Shown in pieces: positions 9,455-18,605 of a stretch of 52,274 nucleotides of DNA. The stretch is from CAZGCA01 sp964524145 (GTDB taxonomy: Bacteria > Hydrogenedentota > CAZGCA01), in contig CAZGCA010000039.1 in the NCBI GenBank assembly GCA_964524145.1, forward strand, positions 1 to 52,274. The letters run 5' to 3'. Under the pieces are notes generated by a model. That model made no database searches and was not told the origin of the DNA. It saw only the letters and a program-made list of their open reading frames with translations. The stretch's first letter is position 1; each line of letters opens with the position of its first letter. A program made the position numbers and the translations under genes.

Positions 9455-9611
9455 AGCCTCCCCTCGCGGTCGTTTCCCCTTCGAGGTCGCTTCGACCGAT
9501 ACGTCATGCGCCAACTAAGAAGACTCACTCCAATGCAAGCGAATGACAGCACGCTCAGATTAAGGACAGGTAACTCTCATCCGTCTAGCGCCGAGTCTCA
9601 AGGTTGGTGCC

Positions 9612-9641
9612 ATTGTACGAGTCTCATCCGTGACCAGTCAA
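9612..9641 (-). promoter_or_regulatory. Sigma70-type promoter for the defence operon
   Basis: On the minus strand TTGACT and TACAAT are separated by 18 bases, placing a transcript start near 9605 and leaving a leader of about 150 bases before the helicase ATG. No operator or riboswitch was recognised in the leader. Confidence 0.6.
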
Positions 9642-9683
9642 GGCCGTCGGGATTCGTGGCACGCAGCCGGCACGGCTACAGCC

Positions 9684-11150
9684 TTATTCTGTAGGTGCTT
9701 GGCCGAAATGGTCAGGCAGATGCAGCTTGCCCTGCTCGACGAGTTCCTCGGTCGAGATATCCGTTGCTCTCCCTCGAGCATACTCATCGCGAACCCATTG
9801 GGCGATCTTGAGAACACCTCCGCTGCGTTTGCTCAGAGCCTCATCGCCTTTCAGCCCAAGATGCGAGTTGACCCAATGAGCTACCCCGGCAGTGCCGGAG
9901 GTCGCGGACACCGTAACCTGTGGCGGCCGTTTGAGCAGCTTGGCCGTATCGAATATGTTGTATATCTCCTCGTCCTTGAGCACCCCGTCGGCGTGTATAC
10001 CTGCACGGGTTACGTTAAAATTCTGTCCGACAAATGGTTGACACTGAGGAATCTCGAAGCCGCAATCCTTCTTGAGATACTCGACTATCTCGGTTATCAC
10101 CGTAGTATCAACTTTGGACGTGTCGCCACGGAAACCGAGGCACTCGATGATAAGACCCTCCAAAGGCGGGTTGCCGGTACGTTCGCCGAAACCGAGCAGC
10201 GTCCCGTTGGCTGCGCTGCAGCCGTACAGCCAGGCTGTTGCGGCATTCACAAGCGCCTTGTGAAAGTCGTTGTGCCCGTGCCACTCGAGCTGCTCGGCGG
10301 GCACATCAGCATGGTGACGCAGCCCATACACTATACCGGGCACACTCCTGGGCAACCCCGCTCCGGGATAAGGCACACCGAACCCCATGGTGTCACAGGC
10401 CCGTATCTTCACAGGAATGCCGCTCTGTCTCGAAAGGTCCATCAACTCCTGGACAAACGGAACCACAAAACCGTAGAAGTCCGCACGCGTGATGTCTTCG
10501 AGATGGCACCGCGGACGAATCCCCATCTCGAGCGCAGCTTCGACGATGCGCAAGTACGATTCGGCTGCTTCGCGCCGCGTCTTCTTCAGCTTCAAAAAGA
10601 TATGGTAGTCCGAGGCCGATGTCAGTATGCCGGTCTCTTTCAGCCCCATCTTCTTCACAAGCTTGAAGTCTTCGGGTTTTGCACGGATCCAGCCAGTTAT
10701 TTCGGGGTATTTGTACCCTTTCGAGAGACATTTCTCGACTGCCTCTCGGTCTCTCTCGCTGTAGAGAAAGAACTCGCACTGACGGATCAAACCGGCCTTG
10801 CCGCCTAGCCGGTGCATCATCTCGTACAGGTCGACCGTCTGCTTCACGGTGAACGGCGGGCGCGCTTGCTGCCCGTCCCGAAAAGTCGTGTCCGTTACCC
10901 ATATCTCTTCGGGCGGCCACATTGGGACCCGGCGGTGGTTAAACCCTATCTTCGGTACCTCGTCGTACGGAAAAGTATCGCGGAAAAGAATGGGTTCCGG
11001 AGTGTCTTTCAGCGGAAAGACGTAGCTCTCCTGTTCGAGCGTGTTCGAGCGCGGATTGAACAGAAGCCGGGCTTTCTCCAGGGTATGTCGCAGGTCATGA
11101 CTCTCGACCACGCCAGGTGGTAGACTTATCTTCTTCTTGCGTTTGCTCAT
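9684..11150 (-). CDS. HMGL-like acyl-CoA condensing enzyme (LeuA family; candidate Re-citrate synthase)
   Basis: 488 aa member of the isopropylmalate/citramalate/homocitrate synthase family (COG0119). The TIM-barrel metal and catalytic signature DTTFRDGQQ is at 87-95 and the metal-binding HGHNDFHKA is at about 293. These enzymes condense acetyl-CoA with a 2-oxoacid. The long N-terminal extension, the phrase LGGKAGLIRQCEFFLYSERDREAV and the lack of a recognisable LeuA regulatory domain recall the Re-citrate synthases of anaerobes, which are often misnamed isopropylmalate synthase; that subfamily call is from memory. The ATG at 11150 has GGAGGAGG four bases upstream; the frame is open further upstream but that part is not protein-like. 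No leu genes lie beside it, which weakly favours a citrate or other role. A promoter lies 110 bases upstream. Confidence 0.8.
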   Translation of the reverse strand: MSKRKKKISLPPGVVESHDLRHTLEKARLLFNPRSNTLEQESYVFPLKDTPEPILFRDTFPYDEVPKIGFNHRRVPMWPPEEIWVTDTTFRDGQQARPPFTVKQTVDLYEMMHRLGGKAGLIRQCEFFLYSERDREAVEKCLSKGYKYPEITGWIRAKPEDFKLVKKMGLKETGILTSASDYHIFLKLKKTRREAAESYLRIVEAALEMGIRPRCHLEDITRADFYGFVVPFVQELMDLSRQSGIPVKIRACDTMGFGVPYPGAGLPRSVPGIVYGLRHHADVPAEQLEWHGHNDFHKALVNAATAWLYGCSAANGTLLGFGERTGNPPLEGLIIECLGFRGDTSKVDTTVITEIVEYLKKDCGFEIPQCQPFVGQNFNVTRAGIHADGVLKDEEIYNIFDTAKLLKRPPQVTVSATSGTAGVAHWVNSHLGLKGDEALSKRSGGVLKIAQWVRDEYARGRATDISTEELVEQGKLHLPDHFGQAPTE

Positions 11151-11260
11151 AACCTCCTCCAGGTTCACACGAGAGACACCACCCCCAGCAATGCCACTCG
11201 AAAGGTAATCCACCCCTTGCCAGAAAAGTCGGATGGTCTTACTCGCAACTGCTGGAAAAT

Positions 11261-11289
11261 AGTATACACTAATGCTCCACCTTGTGCAA
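11261..11289 (-). promoter_or_regulatory. Promoter for the LeuA-family gene
   Basis: Minus strand TTGCAC, 17-base spacer, TATACT. It sits in the divergent region shared with the AsmA gene. Confidence 0.55.
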
Positions 11290-11357
11290 CGCATTTCGTG
11301 CGACACTCGGTGGGGGTTTCCGGCGGGGCGTCGGGCAACATAACGCGCGCCCGTATG

Positions 11358-11386
11358 TTGAGCCTGTCCGTCAAGTTTGTTATGAT
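11358..11386 (+). promoter_or_regulatory. Promoter for the AsmA-family gene
   Basis: TTGAGC, 17-base spacer, TATGAT, followed by a leader of about 55 bases to the ATG at 11447. Confidence 0.55.
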
Positions 11387-11446
11387 GGTGGTGACGAGTA
11401 TGGTGAAGTGGAGCGGAGAAGTCGTCGTTCAGCGGAGAATTGAGAG

Positions 11447-14400
11447 ATGGCTGCCAAACGCGTGAGAAAATGGTTGAAGCGGCTTGTGGTGGTAGTTGGG
11501 GGCATCGTTCTGATCCTGCTCATTGCTGCGCTTGTTGTCCTCCTTACAGTTGACGTCAACAAGTTCCACGGCCCGCTTGCACGCAGGCTCAGTGGCGCGT
11601 TGGGCCGCAACGTTGAGCTCGGCAGGATGCGACTCACCTTGATGCCCGTTGTCACACTGACCGTGGACGGGGTGAAGGTCAGCGAAGATCCCGACTTTGG
11701 CGAGGGCGATTTTCTGACCATCGATCGGTTCGAGATAGAACCGGCGATCATGCCGCTGCTGGACGGTCGTTTGGAGGCCAAAGCCGTCCACATCATCGGT
11801 GCAAACTTAAAGATCGTTATCAATGAATCCGGCATGCGTAACCTCTCGAGCATTGGAGAAACTCGCCCCAAGGGTGAAGACGGTTCTCGGGAAACAGATC
11901 CGCCGGTCGCAGGCAGGGCGGCATATTACGACATCGGGATCGTCAGGGTGGTTGATGGCAATGTCTCGATAGTGGACTTGTCTCGGGAACCTCCGTTGCG
12001 GGTCAAGGCACAGAACATCCGGGCGTCTTTGGCACACCTCACCCCGATAACCGAGACCGAACTAAACGCGTCCTGGATGATGTTGGGCGGCACGGTGACC
12101 GCAAGGGGCACCTTTGGCCCGACGGGAACCCCATTGTCGCTGGACACGACTCCCGCCGACCTGACGATCAAGACAGAGAGACTGAACCTCGGCCCGGTTC
12201 TGTCCAAGGTCTCGCCCATTGAGACTGTACTCCTGAGCGCGGACGGCACCCTTGTTTGCGAACCGGGAAAAGCAGTCTCTGCCGAAGGGAATTTGCAGGG
12301 CGACGCTGTTGCCTTCTTATTGCCGCAGTCGCAAAGACCTTCTGTAATCCAGACATGCAGCATCGAGGGTGGACTGTCGTTCCCGTACGACTCGGAGACA
12401 ATATCTGCCACAGTCTCCGCAACGCTGCAGGGCGTCGAGATAGGCTGGGCAGAGGCACCACAGTATGCAACATTCGACACGGCACTACTTGAGGGTATCG
12501 CGAGCTATGACAGAGCGGACAGGAATGCATCATGGGACGGCACGATTGGGGCTACGGCTCTGACGGGAATACTCCAACCGGCAGAAGAGCAGGCTTACAA
12601 TTTCAAAGTCGGTCGTGCGGATTTCGACGGAACCTTCGAGCGTAGACCGTTGTCAACCGAGGTGAAAGTGAGAACCTTCAGTGCCGAAGCGGCCGACGTG
12701 AACCGGAATGGGACAGAGCGTTTGTGGTCCTCGGACACCGTCCGTGCCGAAGGTAGCGCTGCCCGGCAGGGACAACAACTGAGTGCGGACCTTAGCGCAG
12801 CGGTCACGGGTGCAACAGTATTCGGGACGGCCGAACCGAGCCTGCAGATGCCTTCTGCAACCGGCCAATTCAAAGCTGCCTGCGATTTCTCTACCGAGAC
12901 GGTATCGGTAAGCTCACCATCTGCTAAGCTTTTGAATTCGGAGATGGAATTCGACGCGACTGTGAACGGCTTCGGAGCGAATCGCTCGTTGAACGCACGG
13001 TTCGCCTCGGAGAAACTCTACTGGCCCGACGTTCTGACGGCCCTGCCTTCTGTTGCGAAAGCAGTTCGCGACAAGGCGAACCTTCAGGGTATTGGAGACG
13101 TGAAGATACGTGCGGAAGCCAAAGGGGACGAATTCCGTGGGGAAGTTGAGGCGGACTTGAGTGAGAGCACGCTGCGTTACGGCGATCTCATTTCGAAGCA
13201 GCGCAATGTTCCGTGCTCGCTCTCGGCTGACGTAAGAGGAACAAGCAAGAAGCTCCGGTTGACACGGTACAAGCTGTTGCTTGACAAAAACTCTGCTCAA
13301 GGCAGTGCAGATATACTGTTTGGCGACCGCCCAAGGATAGACGGCAGCCTGAAGCTGGCCTCGCTCGACCTGGGGAGCCTTTCCGCAGTGGCACCGCTGT
13401 GCGCGTCCTACGGGTTGTCGGGTGAGTTGAGCGGGAACGTGAAGCTTACAGGACCGCTCGATGCATTGCTCTCGGGCGCTACCGCGAACGTGACCTTGTC
13501 CAACGTCGGAGCGAAGATGGAGGCGATTCCTGAGAAGATAGAGCAAATGAATGGGGCTGTCTCGGTCTCGACTATCCCGGGCAAGGAGTATGCGAAATCT
13601 GAGGCACTGTCGTTCGCGTTTGGCGAATCGAAGATGAATGTATCGGGACAACTGACCGATCTTGCTGCGCCGAAGATCGATGTGACAGCATCGTGTTCGT
13701 CGCTGGATGTCAACAGGTTGATCGGTGCCCTGACCGCTCCCTCCAAGAGAGACGTCCCATCCGAAACGCACGAGAGATCCTCAAAGCAAACAGTGCCGCC
13801 ACTGTTACAGAAAGCGAGCGGCCGTGCGAGGTTGTCCGTTGGCTCCTTGAAGTTTTCAGGTGCGCAAGCGACGGATTTCGCGACCGAGGCGCAATTCTCG
13901 CAGGGGAACCTGTCGCTAAACGGACTGCGATTCGAGTTTGCCGGCGGCGCATTCACCGGTTCGGGCGCGGCTAGTTTTGCCGGTACCGTGCCGAGCTACT
14001 CCGTGAAGGGCCGTGGCGAGAAGATCGATGTTGCACAGGTTCTTTCTTTCACCAAGGGTATGAAAGGCGCCATGACCGGAACGGCGACTACCCGGTTCGA
14101 CTTGTCGTCTGGCGGCCGGAGTGGGGAAGAGGTGATGACGAACTTGACCGGGTCCGGCGGCATCCTGATACCGCGCGGCAGAATGACCAAGTTCAACCTT
14201 GCTCGCGAGCTCGACCTGATAACCGGTTTACTTGGGCTTGGTGATGGTGCCAGGAGCATAACAGACTTCGAGAACCTTCAGGCCGATTTCTCGGTCGAGC
14301 GTCGCAAGGTCACGCTGCCCGCACTAGCGGCACATCTCCAGCACTTCGACCTTACCGGGACAGGCGAGAGCGGGTTCGACCGGCGAATGAATTTTCAGTT

Positions 14401-14737
14401 TAGCGCAGTCCTATCTGAGGAACTGAGCCAGAAGAACCGGGGCAAGGACCTTCAGAAAGCGTTCGAGGACGACACGGGACGTATTGTCGTGCCGTTCTAC
14501 ATGCGCGGCGCTTTTCCAGATGTCAGGATAAACGTCGACCTTGCCGCTGTGGCAAGCCGTGCCGCCCAGCGTGGCATGGAAGAGTTTGGGCGCAAGGCCA
14601 TCGAGAGGCTGCGCGAATCGCTTGGCCGCGACGAAAGCGAGACCGAAGAACCCGAAAAAGAACCCGCTCGACAACGTCCTGCCGGAAGCAGGCTCGAGGA
14701 AGTCGGCAGACAACTCCTTCGCGACGCGCTGCAATAG
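11447..14737 (+). CDS. AsmA-family envelope protein
   Basis: 1096 aa. A basic N-terminus (KRVRKWLKR) precedes one membrane segment at about 13-34, after which the rest would be periplasmic. The N-terminal region is typical AsmA: a strand-rich stretch with LGRNVELGRMRLTLMP and LTVDGVKVSEDPDFG. The C-terminal region (LTGSGGILIPRGRMTKFNL, then TGLLGLGD) matches the conserved AsmA C-terminus. AsmA-like proteins are elongated beta-groove proteins thought to move phospholipids between inner and outer membrane, so the gene supports a diderm cell. It ends in a basic, glutamate-rich tail. It is single-gene, with its own promoter, and converges on the secreted glycosidase-like gene. The start has a modest GGAG-like site about 20 bases upstream and is the only ATG near the membrane segment. 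Confidence 0.88.
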   Translation: MAAKRVRKWLKRLVVVVGGIVLILLIAALVVLLTVDVNKFHGPLARRLSGALGRNVELGRMRLTLMPVVTLTVDGVKVSEDPDFGEGDFLTIDRFEIEPAIMPLLDGRLEAKAVHIIGANLKIVINESGMRNLSSIGETRPKGEDGSRETDPPVAGRAAYYDIGIVRVVDGNVSIVDLSREPPLRVKAQNIRASLAHLTPITETELNASWMMLGGTVTARGTFGPTGTPLSLDTTPADLTIKTERLNLGPVLSKVSPIETVLLSADGTLVCEPGKAVSAEGNLQGDAVAFLLPQSQRPSVIQTCSIEGGLSFPYDSETISATVSATLQGVEIGWAEAPQYATFDTALLEGIASYDRADRNASWDGTIGATALTGILQPAEEQAYNFKVGRADFDGTFERRPLSTEVKVRTFSAEAADVNRNGTERLWSSDTVRAEGSAARQGQQLSADLSAAVTGATVFGTAEPSLQMPSATGQFKAACDFSTETVSVSSPSAKLLNSEMEFDATVNGFGANRSLNARFASEKLYWPDVLTALPSVAKAVRDKANLQGIGDVKIRAEAKGDEFRGEVEADLSESTLRYGDLISKQRNVPCSLSADVRGTSKKLRLTRYKLLLDKNSAQGSADILFGDRPRIDGSLKLASLDLGSLSAVAPLCASYGLSGELSGNVKLTGPLDALLSGATANVTLSNVGAKMEAIPEKIEQMNGAVSVSTIPGKEYAKSEALSFAFGESKMNVSGQLTDLAAPKIDVTASCSSLDVNRLIGALTAPSKRDVPSETHERSSKQTVPPLLQKASGRARLSVGSLKFSGAQATDFATEAQFSQGNLSLNGLRFEFAGGAFTGSGAASFAGTVPSYSVKGRGEKIDVAQVLSFTKGMKGAMTGTATTRFDLSSGGRSGEEVMTNLTGSGGILIPRGRMTKFNLARELDLITGLLGLGDGARSITDFENLQADFSVERRKVTLPALAAHLQHFDLTGTGESGFDRRMNFQFSAVLSEELSQKNRGKDLQKAFEDDTGRIVVPFYMRGAFPDVRINVDLAAVASRAAQRGMEEFGRKAIERLRESLGRDESETEEPEKEPARQRPAGSRLEEVGRQLLRDALQ

Positions 14738-14799
14738 GCGTAAGAAAGCGCCACTGTTTGCCAGCCAACCGTCTCGTATTTCGGGGCTATTCTCTATAT

Positions 14800-16995
14800 C
14801 TAGAGCTTCAGCGTAAATGAGATCGGTTGAGCCCGGTTCTCGTGAGTGACGAGGACCGTTCCCGAATCTTCATCCCACTCGTGCTGGCACGGTACGTTGT
14901 TGCCGTCACCGTCTATAGCCTCGAGAGAGGCCGGCTTTGATGGCGCGATTATGCGTGTGCGTGCGACCGTATTGAGTGGGCCGACAGAAGTGAAACGCAG
15001 AACCCTGCCGGCTGCACGTTCATCGCGAACACGCGACGCTGATACGGCAACATGCAAATGGCCGCGATTCTCCCGAGCGTAGGATATGTCGTAGATGAGA
15101 CTCCTCTCGCCCGGCGAAAGCCTTTTCTCCCTGAGCACCGAGAGTTTCGGATCGAATACGTCTATGTAGCGGCCGCGCAGAATAACCGGTGTCTCGCAGA
15201 CCGACTCGTCAAGCGCGGCGCTTACAACGTAAGGTCCCCGCTGGATGACAAACGAGTTTTTCTCAATGAATTTTGCGCTCCGGTTGGCGGTCATGAATGC
15301 TCTGCGCGCAATCGAGATGACGTGCTGTGCTCCTTTGGCCGACCGGGCGCATAGCTGCGGACTTTGGTCCGATATGAATACGGCTCCTTTGCCACATCTG
15401 TGTTGTTTCGGGGCTGGCTTTTCGTCAAGCCCAAGCAGCCCGAAAAGGTGTTGTTGCGGCGAGGCGAACGAGCGTGGCGGCGTGTTCCACCATTCTCTGA
15501 CGGATGCGTACGGTTGGCGGCTGCTGTTGAAGAAGACAAGCGAGTTGCCTTCTTCCACCCAGCGGGTCAGCTTTTCATGATACTCCGGCTTGAACGGCAG
15601 CTGGTTCTCGTAGGTAAGCAAGAGGACCGAATACGGTCGGAGACATTCTTCGTGGGTGAGGTTCTCAATCTGCACGGGCTCGACATGTATACCGTGTTTG
15701 AGCAGCGGGAGTGCAAGACCGTAGAACGAGCTCATTGCGCGGTCGCTCGGCTTTGGAACGCCGCGCTGGAACATCATCGTGTCCGAAACCAGAACACCTA
15801 TGCCGCGCGTTTCATCCTGCACAGTCACCACTGGCTGGTTCATATCGTTAAGCGCATTTATAACCGCCAGTATCTGCGTCGCGTAATCCTGCGGAATGCC
15901 TCCTCGCGGCGTGTCCTTGACGGCTCGGCCATCGCCGATATCAACCTTCGGATACTTGCCGCGAAATATCCGTCTGGGCCATGGCATCACTTCGTAGTGT
16001 GAGACTTCGGGATACATCAACGATGCAACGATTGTACATTCGTAGTTCTTCTTGTAGTCGGCCCACGAGCGGTCGGGGTTGTCCTCGATCGGATCGGCGA
16101 GGAACCAGACCTTCTTGCCCGTCGGCCTGACCATGCTCATCATCTGGCCGTACTCCATCAGTCCGGTCTCGAACGTGCGCTCCTTCCTGACTCCGCAGTA
16201 CATGTTCGGCGTTCTCGCCGTGCCGGTCCATACCTGTGCGATATAGCCGTCGAGCTCGGGTATGTCGATGAGATGCGACTCGGGACTGACGATGCCCCAG
16301 TGCGCATAGTTGATCATGCTATGCGTCGGTACGTAACACGAGACATCGCGGCCAAGCGAGCGTGCATATTCTTTTGCATACGAGAAAAGACCGCCCAGGC
16401 AGCGGTAGTATAGATGGTACTTGAGCTTCGCGCACCGGTACCGCGCGTCAACCGATGAGTCCGGCGGTTGCCACGGCTCGCGATAGAAGCTCAACCATTC
16501 GCGTTTGAACGATTCGCTCCACCCGGCCTCGACCCAGAACTCGGGTTCTTCAAGGTGTATCGCCTCGACACCGTTGTCTATCGCCTGTTTGAGGAGCGTC
16601 TCGAGATAGCTCGCGTAGCCTTCGGTCGGAACGTTGTAGTAGACGTCGCCGCCGTGAGACATCTTCGAGCCATTGCTGCGCGTTTGAATCTCGTCCTCGT
16701 GAGCAACGCCGTCGAACTCTCCTCGGAAGTACGGTTGATATCCGCCCCACGCGACACCTGTCATGAGATGTATGGTGTAGCCGTGTTTACGCCACCCTTC
16801 AATTCGTTGTGGCAGACTCCGGTTTACACCGTAGACTATTGCCACGTCCGAACCGATGTGCAGCGCCGGCTCGAAACGAGCAGCGGTCTGGAAACACGTT
16901 ATGTCATCGCCACTCTCATCAGCTCGGGCAACAGAGTCCATTGAAAATGTCGCAGCAGTTGCCAGGAAAGATAGTAGAACTAAGAACCGCATCAT
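14800..16995 (-). CDS. Secreted glycosidase-like protein of unknown family
   Basis: 731 aa from the ATG at 16995, which has GGGAGGT seven bases upstream. A signal peptide covers about 1-24 (MMRFLVLLSFLATAA, ending near ARA). The middle part looks like a TIM-barrel hydrolase: it reads like sugar-cleaving enzymes in IHLEEPEFWVEAGW, with conserved-looking acidic residues, and in repeated aromatic stretches such as YYRCLGGLFSYAKEYARSLG. A later segment (about 420-560, IGVLVSDTMMF and SVLLLTYENQLPF) resembles the glutamine-amidotransferase-like trimerisation domain of GH42-type enzymes, followed by a beta-sandwich. I could not assign a CAZy family. It is transcribed divergently from the SMP-30 lactonase, so both may act on the same carbohydrate. 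Extracytoplasmic location is well supported; the substrate is unknown. Confidence 0.65.
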   Translation of the reverse strand: MMRFLVLLSFLATAATFSMDSVARADESGDDITCFQTAARFEPALHIGSDVAIVYGVNRSLPQRIEGWRKHGYTIHLMTGVAWGGYQPYFRGEFDGVAHEDEIQTRSNGSKMSHGGDVYYNVPTEGYASYLETLLKQAIDNGVEAIHLEEPEFWVEAGWSESFKREWLSFYREPWQPPDSSVDARYRCAKLKYHLYYRCLGGLFSYAKEYARSLGRDVSCYVPTHSMINYAHWGIVSPESHLIDIPELDGYIAQVWTGTARTPNMYCGVRKERTFETGLMEYGQMMSMVRPTGKKVWFLADPIEDNPDRSWADYKKNYECTIVASLMYPEVSHYEVMPWPRRIFRGKYPKVDIGDGRAVKDTPRGGIPQDYATQILAVINALNDMNQPVVTVQDETRGIGVLVSDTMMFQRGVPKPSDRAMSSFYGLALPLLKHGIHVEPVQIENLTHEECLRPYSVLLLTYENQLPFKPEYHEKLTRWVEEGNSLVFFNSSRQPYASVREWWNTPPRSFASPQQHLFGLLGLDEKPAPKQHRCGKGAVFISDQSPQLCARSAKGAQHVISIARRAFMTANRSAKFIEKNSFVIQRGPYVVSAALDESVCETPVILRGRYIDVFDPKLSVLREKRLSPGERSLIYDISYARENRGHLHVAVSASRVRDERAAGRVLRFTSVGPLNTVARTRIIAPSKPASLEAIDGDGNNVPCQHEWDEDSGTVLVTHENRAQPISFTLKL

Positions 16996-17028
16996 ATCGG
17001 TACCTCCCAACGTTTCTTGCCCGACCCC

Positions 17029-17058
17029 ATTATAACGCGCAGGACACCTCGATGCCAA
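17029..17058 (-). promoter_or_regulatory. Promoter for the secreted glycosidase-like gene
   Basis: Minus strand TTGGCA, 18-base spacer, perfect TATAAT. It lies back to back with the promoter of the SMP-30 gene, within 75 bases. Confidence 0.6.
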
Positions 17059-17073
17059 TCGCGAAAGTTGTGG

Positions 17074-17102
17074 TTGCAGTTCGCTGCGCGAGATGGTAGA
17101 TT
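17074..17102 (+). promoter_or_regulatory. Promoter for the SMP-30 gene
   Basis: TTGCAG, 17-base spacer, TAGATT, then a leader of about 50 bases with GAAGGAGG before the ATG at 17160. Confidence 0.45.
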
Positions 17103-17159
17103 GTATGGGTCACGCAGTACTGGATGATCCGGTTTAACGAATGAGAAGGAGGATCGACG

Positions 17160-18089
17160 ATGAGCACGATATCAAGTATTTGTGTCGTGTTGGTGGTGAT
17201 GTTTTCGACAACGGTTGCTTTAGCCGATGACACGAGTGAGCAGAACCTCGCTGCATTGGTGGAGCTGGAGACGATGAAACAGTTGGCGACCGGGTTTCAG
17301 TTCACGGAAGGACCCCTGTGGAACCCGGACGGATTCTTGATCTTCAGCGACATACCGGCTAACAAGATCATGAAGTGGACGCCGCCTGACAAAGTCGACA
17401 CTTTCAGAGATCCGTCGGGCAACTCCAACGGTATGACGTTTGACCTGCAGGGGAAACTGATTGTTTGCGAACATGGAAACAGACGCGTTTCGCGTACGGA
17501 ACGTGACGGCAACGTGACGACTGTCGTCGACCGGTACCAGGGCAAACGGCTTAACAGCCCTAACGATGTTGTCGTGCGGTCGGACGGGAGCATCTACTTC
17601 ACCGATCCACCGTACGGTGTTGAAGACGACGAGAGAGAGTTGGATTTCCAAGGGGTGTACCGTGTCGCGCCGGACGGTACCCTGTCACTGCTTGCAGACG
17701 ATTTCGACAGGCCGAACGGGCTGGCGTTTTCGCCCGACGAAAAAGTGCTCTACATTGCGGATTCCTCGCGGCGGCGCCACCTGCGCGCTTTTGACGTTGA
17801 ACCGGACGGCAGCTTGAAGAACGGGCGCGTTTTCATTGCGATGTCGGGACCGGGGCGGGGTGGGCCGGACGGGATGAAGGTCGATCAAGAAGGAAACGTG
17901 TATAGCCCCGGCCCGGGTGGCATGTGGGTGATCGATAAGACGGGCGTACACCTCGGGACCATTCCCGTGAAGGAAGTGCCGGCGAACTGTGCGTTCGGCG
18001 AAACCGATCTCAAGACACTCTACATGACCGCTCGCACATCGTTGTATAGCGTGCGTGTGAAAGTGCCGGGCGTGAAAACCCGCAAATAG
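17160..18089 (+). CDS. Secreted SMP-30/gluconolactonase-family protein
   Basis: 309 aa six-bladed beta-propeller of the SMP-30/gluconolaconase/LRE family. A signal peptide spans about 1-22, ending ALA before DDTSEQ. Propeller repeats are visible in EGPLWNPDGFLIFSDI, SNGMTFDLQGKLIVCEHGN, LNSPNDVVVRSDGSIYFTDP and FDRPNGLAFSPDEKVLYIAD. The glutamate of EGP, the asparagine of SPND and the aspartate of the PNGLAFSPD region are the expected calcium-site ligands. The family hydrolyses sugar lactones to aldonic acids. GAAGGAGG lies eight bases before the ATG. It is divergent from the secreted glycosidase-like gene, which suggests periplasmic sugar oxidation or degradation. The exact lactone is not predictable. 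Confidence 0.88.
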   Translation: MSTISSICVVLVVMFSTTVALADDTSEQNLAALVELETMKQLATGFQFTEGPLWNPDGFLIFSDIPANKIMKWTPPDKVDTFRDPSGNSNGMTFDLQGKLIVCEHGNRRVSRTERDGNVTTVVDRYQGKRLNSPNDVVVRSDGSIYFTDPPYGVEDDERELDFQGVYRVAPDGTLSLLADDFDRPNGLAFSPDEKVLYIADSSRRRHLRAFDVEPDGSLKNGRVFIAMSGPGRGGPDGMKVDQEGNVYSPGPGGMWVIDKTGVHLGTIPVKEVPANCAFGETDLKTLYMTARTSLYSVRVKVPGVKTRK

Positions 18090-18277
18090 CCGTATGATGA
18101 GATGCCTATGACGACCGACGCGAAAACGCGCCGTGCGACACCGGCCGTCTTCTGTTGGCTAACTGACGAGGTTTTTCGGTATTAGCGTCTTTTCAAATTT
18201 TCCCGTTTCACGACTCCTGCTTCCTTCGTGCTCGCTGCAGCTCGAACCACTTCCACAGTATATAGTGAGAAATAGTC

Positions 18278-18306
18278 TTGACAAATCCTAGATGTTGTGG
18301 TATACT
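18278..18306 (+). promoter_or_regulatory. Near-consensus promoter for the lysine-rich mini-gene
   Basis: Perfect TTGACA, 17-base spacer, TATACT. The predicted transcript start, about 18313, coincides with the first base of the left 18-bp inverted repeat. Confidence 0.8.
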
Positions 18307-18311
18307 TCGAT

Positions 18312-18574
18312 TGTACTTGGAGCCGGAGCCGGAAGCTGACCCGTCAAAGTGCGAAAGTCGGTGAAGGTTGCGGCAGACGCAGAGTGAAGTTTGTAGTCCC
18401 TAGACGCGGGAGGGCAAAGGATGGCTGCGAAGAAGAAGGCCAAGAAGAAGAAGGCCACCAAGAAGAAGGCCACCAAGAAGAAAAAGGCCACCAAGAAGAA
18501 GAAGGCCACCAAGAAGAAAAAAAGGTAGCCCCAACGCGACTACAACCTTGCTAGCAGCTCCGGCTCCAAGTACA
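18312..18574. repeat. Perfect 18-bp inverted repeats bounding the mini-gene
   Basis: TGTACTTGGAGCCGGAGC at 18312-18329 is the exact reverse complement of 18557-18574. The repeats enclose the 35-codon lysine-rich gene and would pair the two ends of a transcript of about 262 nt. They could also be the ends of a small mobile unit; no target duplication was seen. Confidence 0.9.
18421..18528 (+). CDS. Lysine-rich histone H1-like 35-residue peptide
   Basis: ATG at 18421 opens a 35-codon frame with GGGAGGGCAAAGG just upstream and a TAG stop at 18526-18528. The product is almost only Lys, Ala and Thr in repeats of KKKKAT, like the basic tails of histone H1-like bacterial proteins such as chlamydial Hc2. 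It would bind DNA or RNA without sequence preference. It has its own near-consensus promoter and perfect inverted repeats on both sides, so it is an isolated transcription unit. The fused E1 dehydrogenase next door starts with a similar lysine/threonine-rich tail, which may reflect shared slippage-prone codons rather than function. Alternatively the purine-rich AAG repeats serve as an RNA element; I favour a translated gene. Confidence 0.7.
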   Translation: MAAKKKAKKKKATKKKATKKKKATKKKKATKKKKR

Positions 18575-18605
18575 GTCGCTAGAGCCCAGCCAGCAGGACA
18601 ACCCC

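Noticed and set aside
9455..9683. tRNA-like sequence upstream of the helicase
   Set aside because: No T-arm or acceptor stem can be fitted; only promoter elements were supported.
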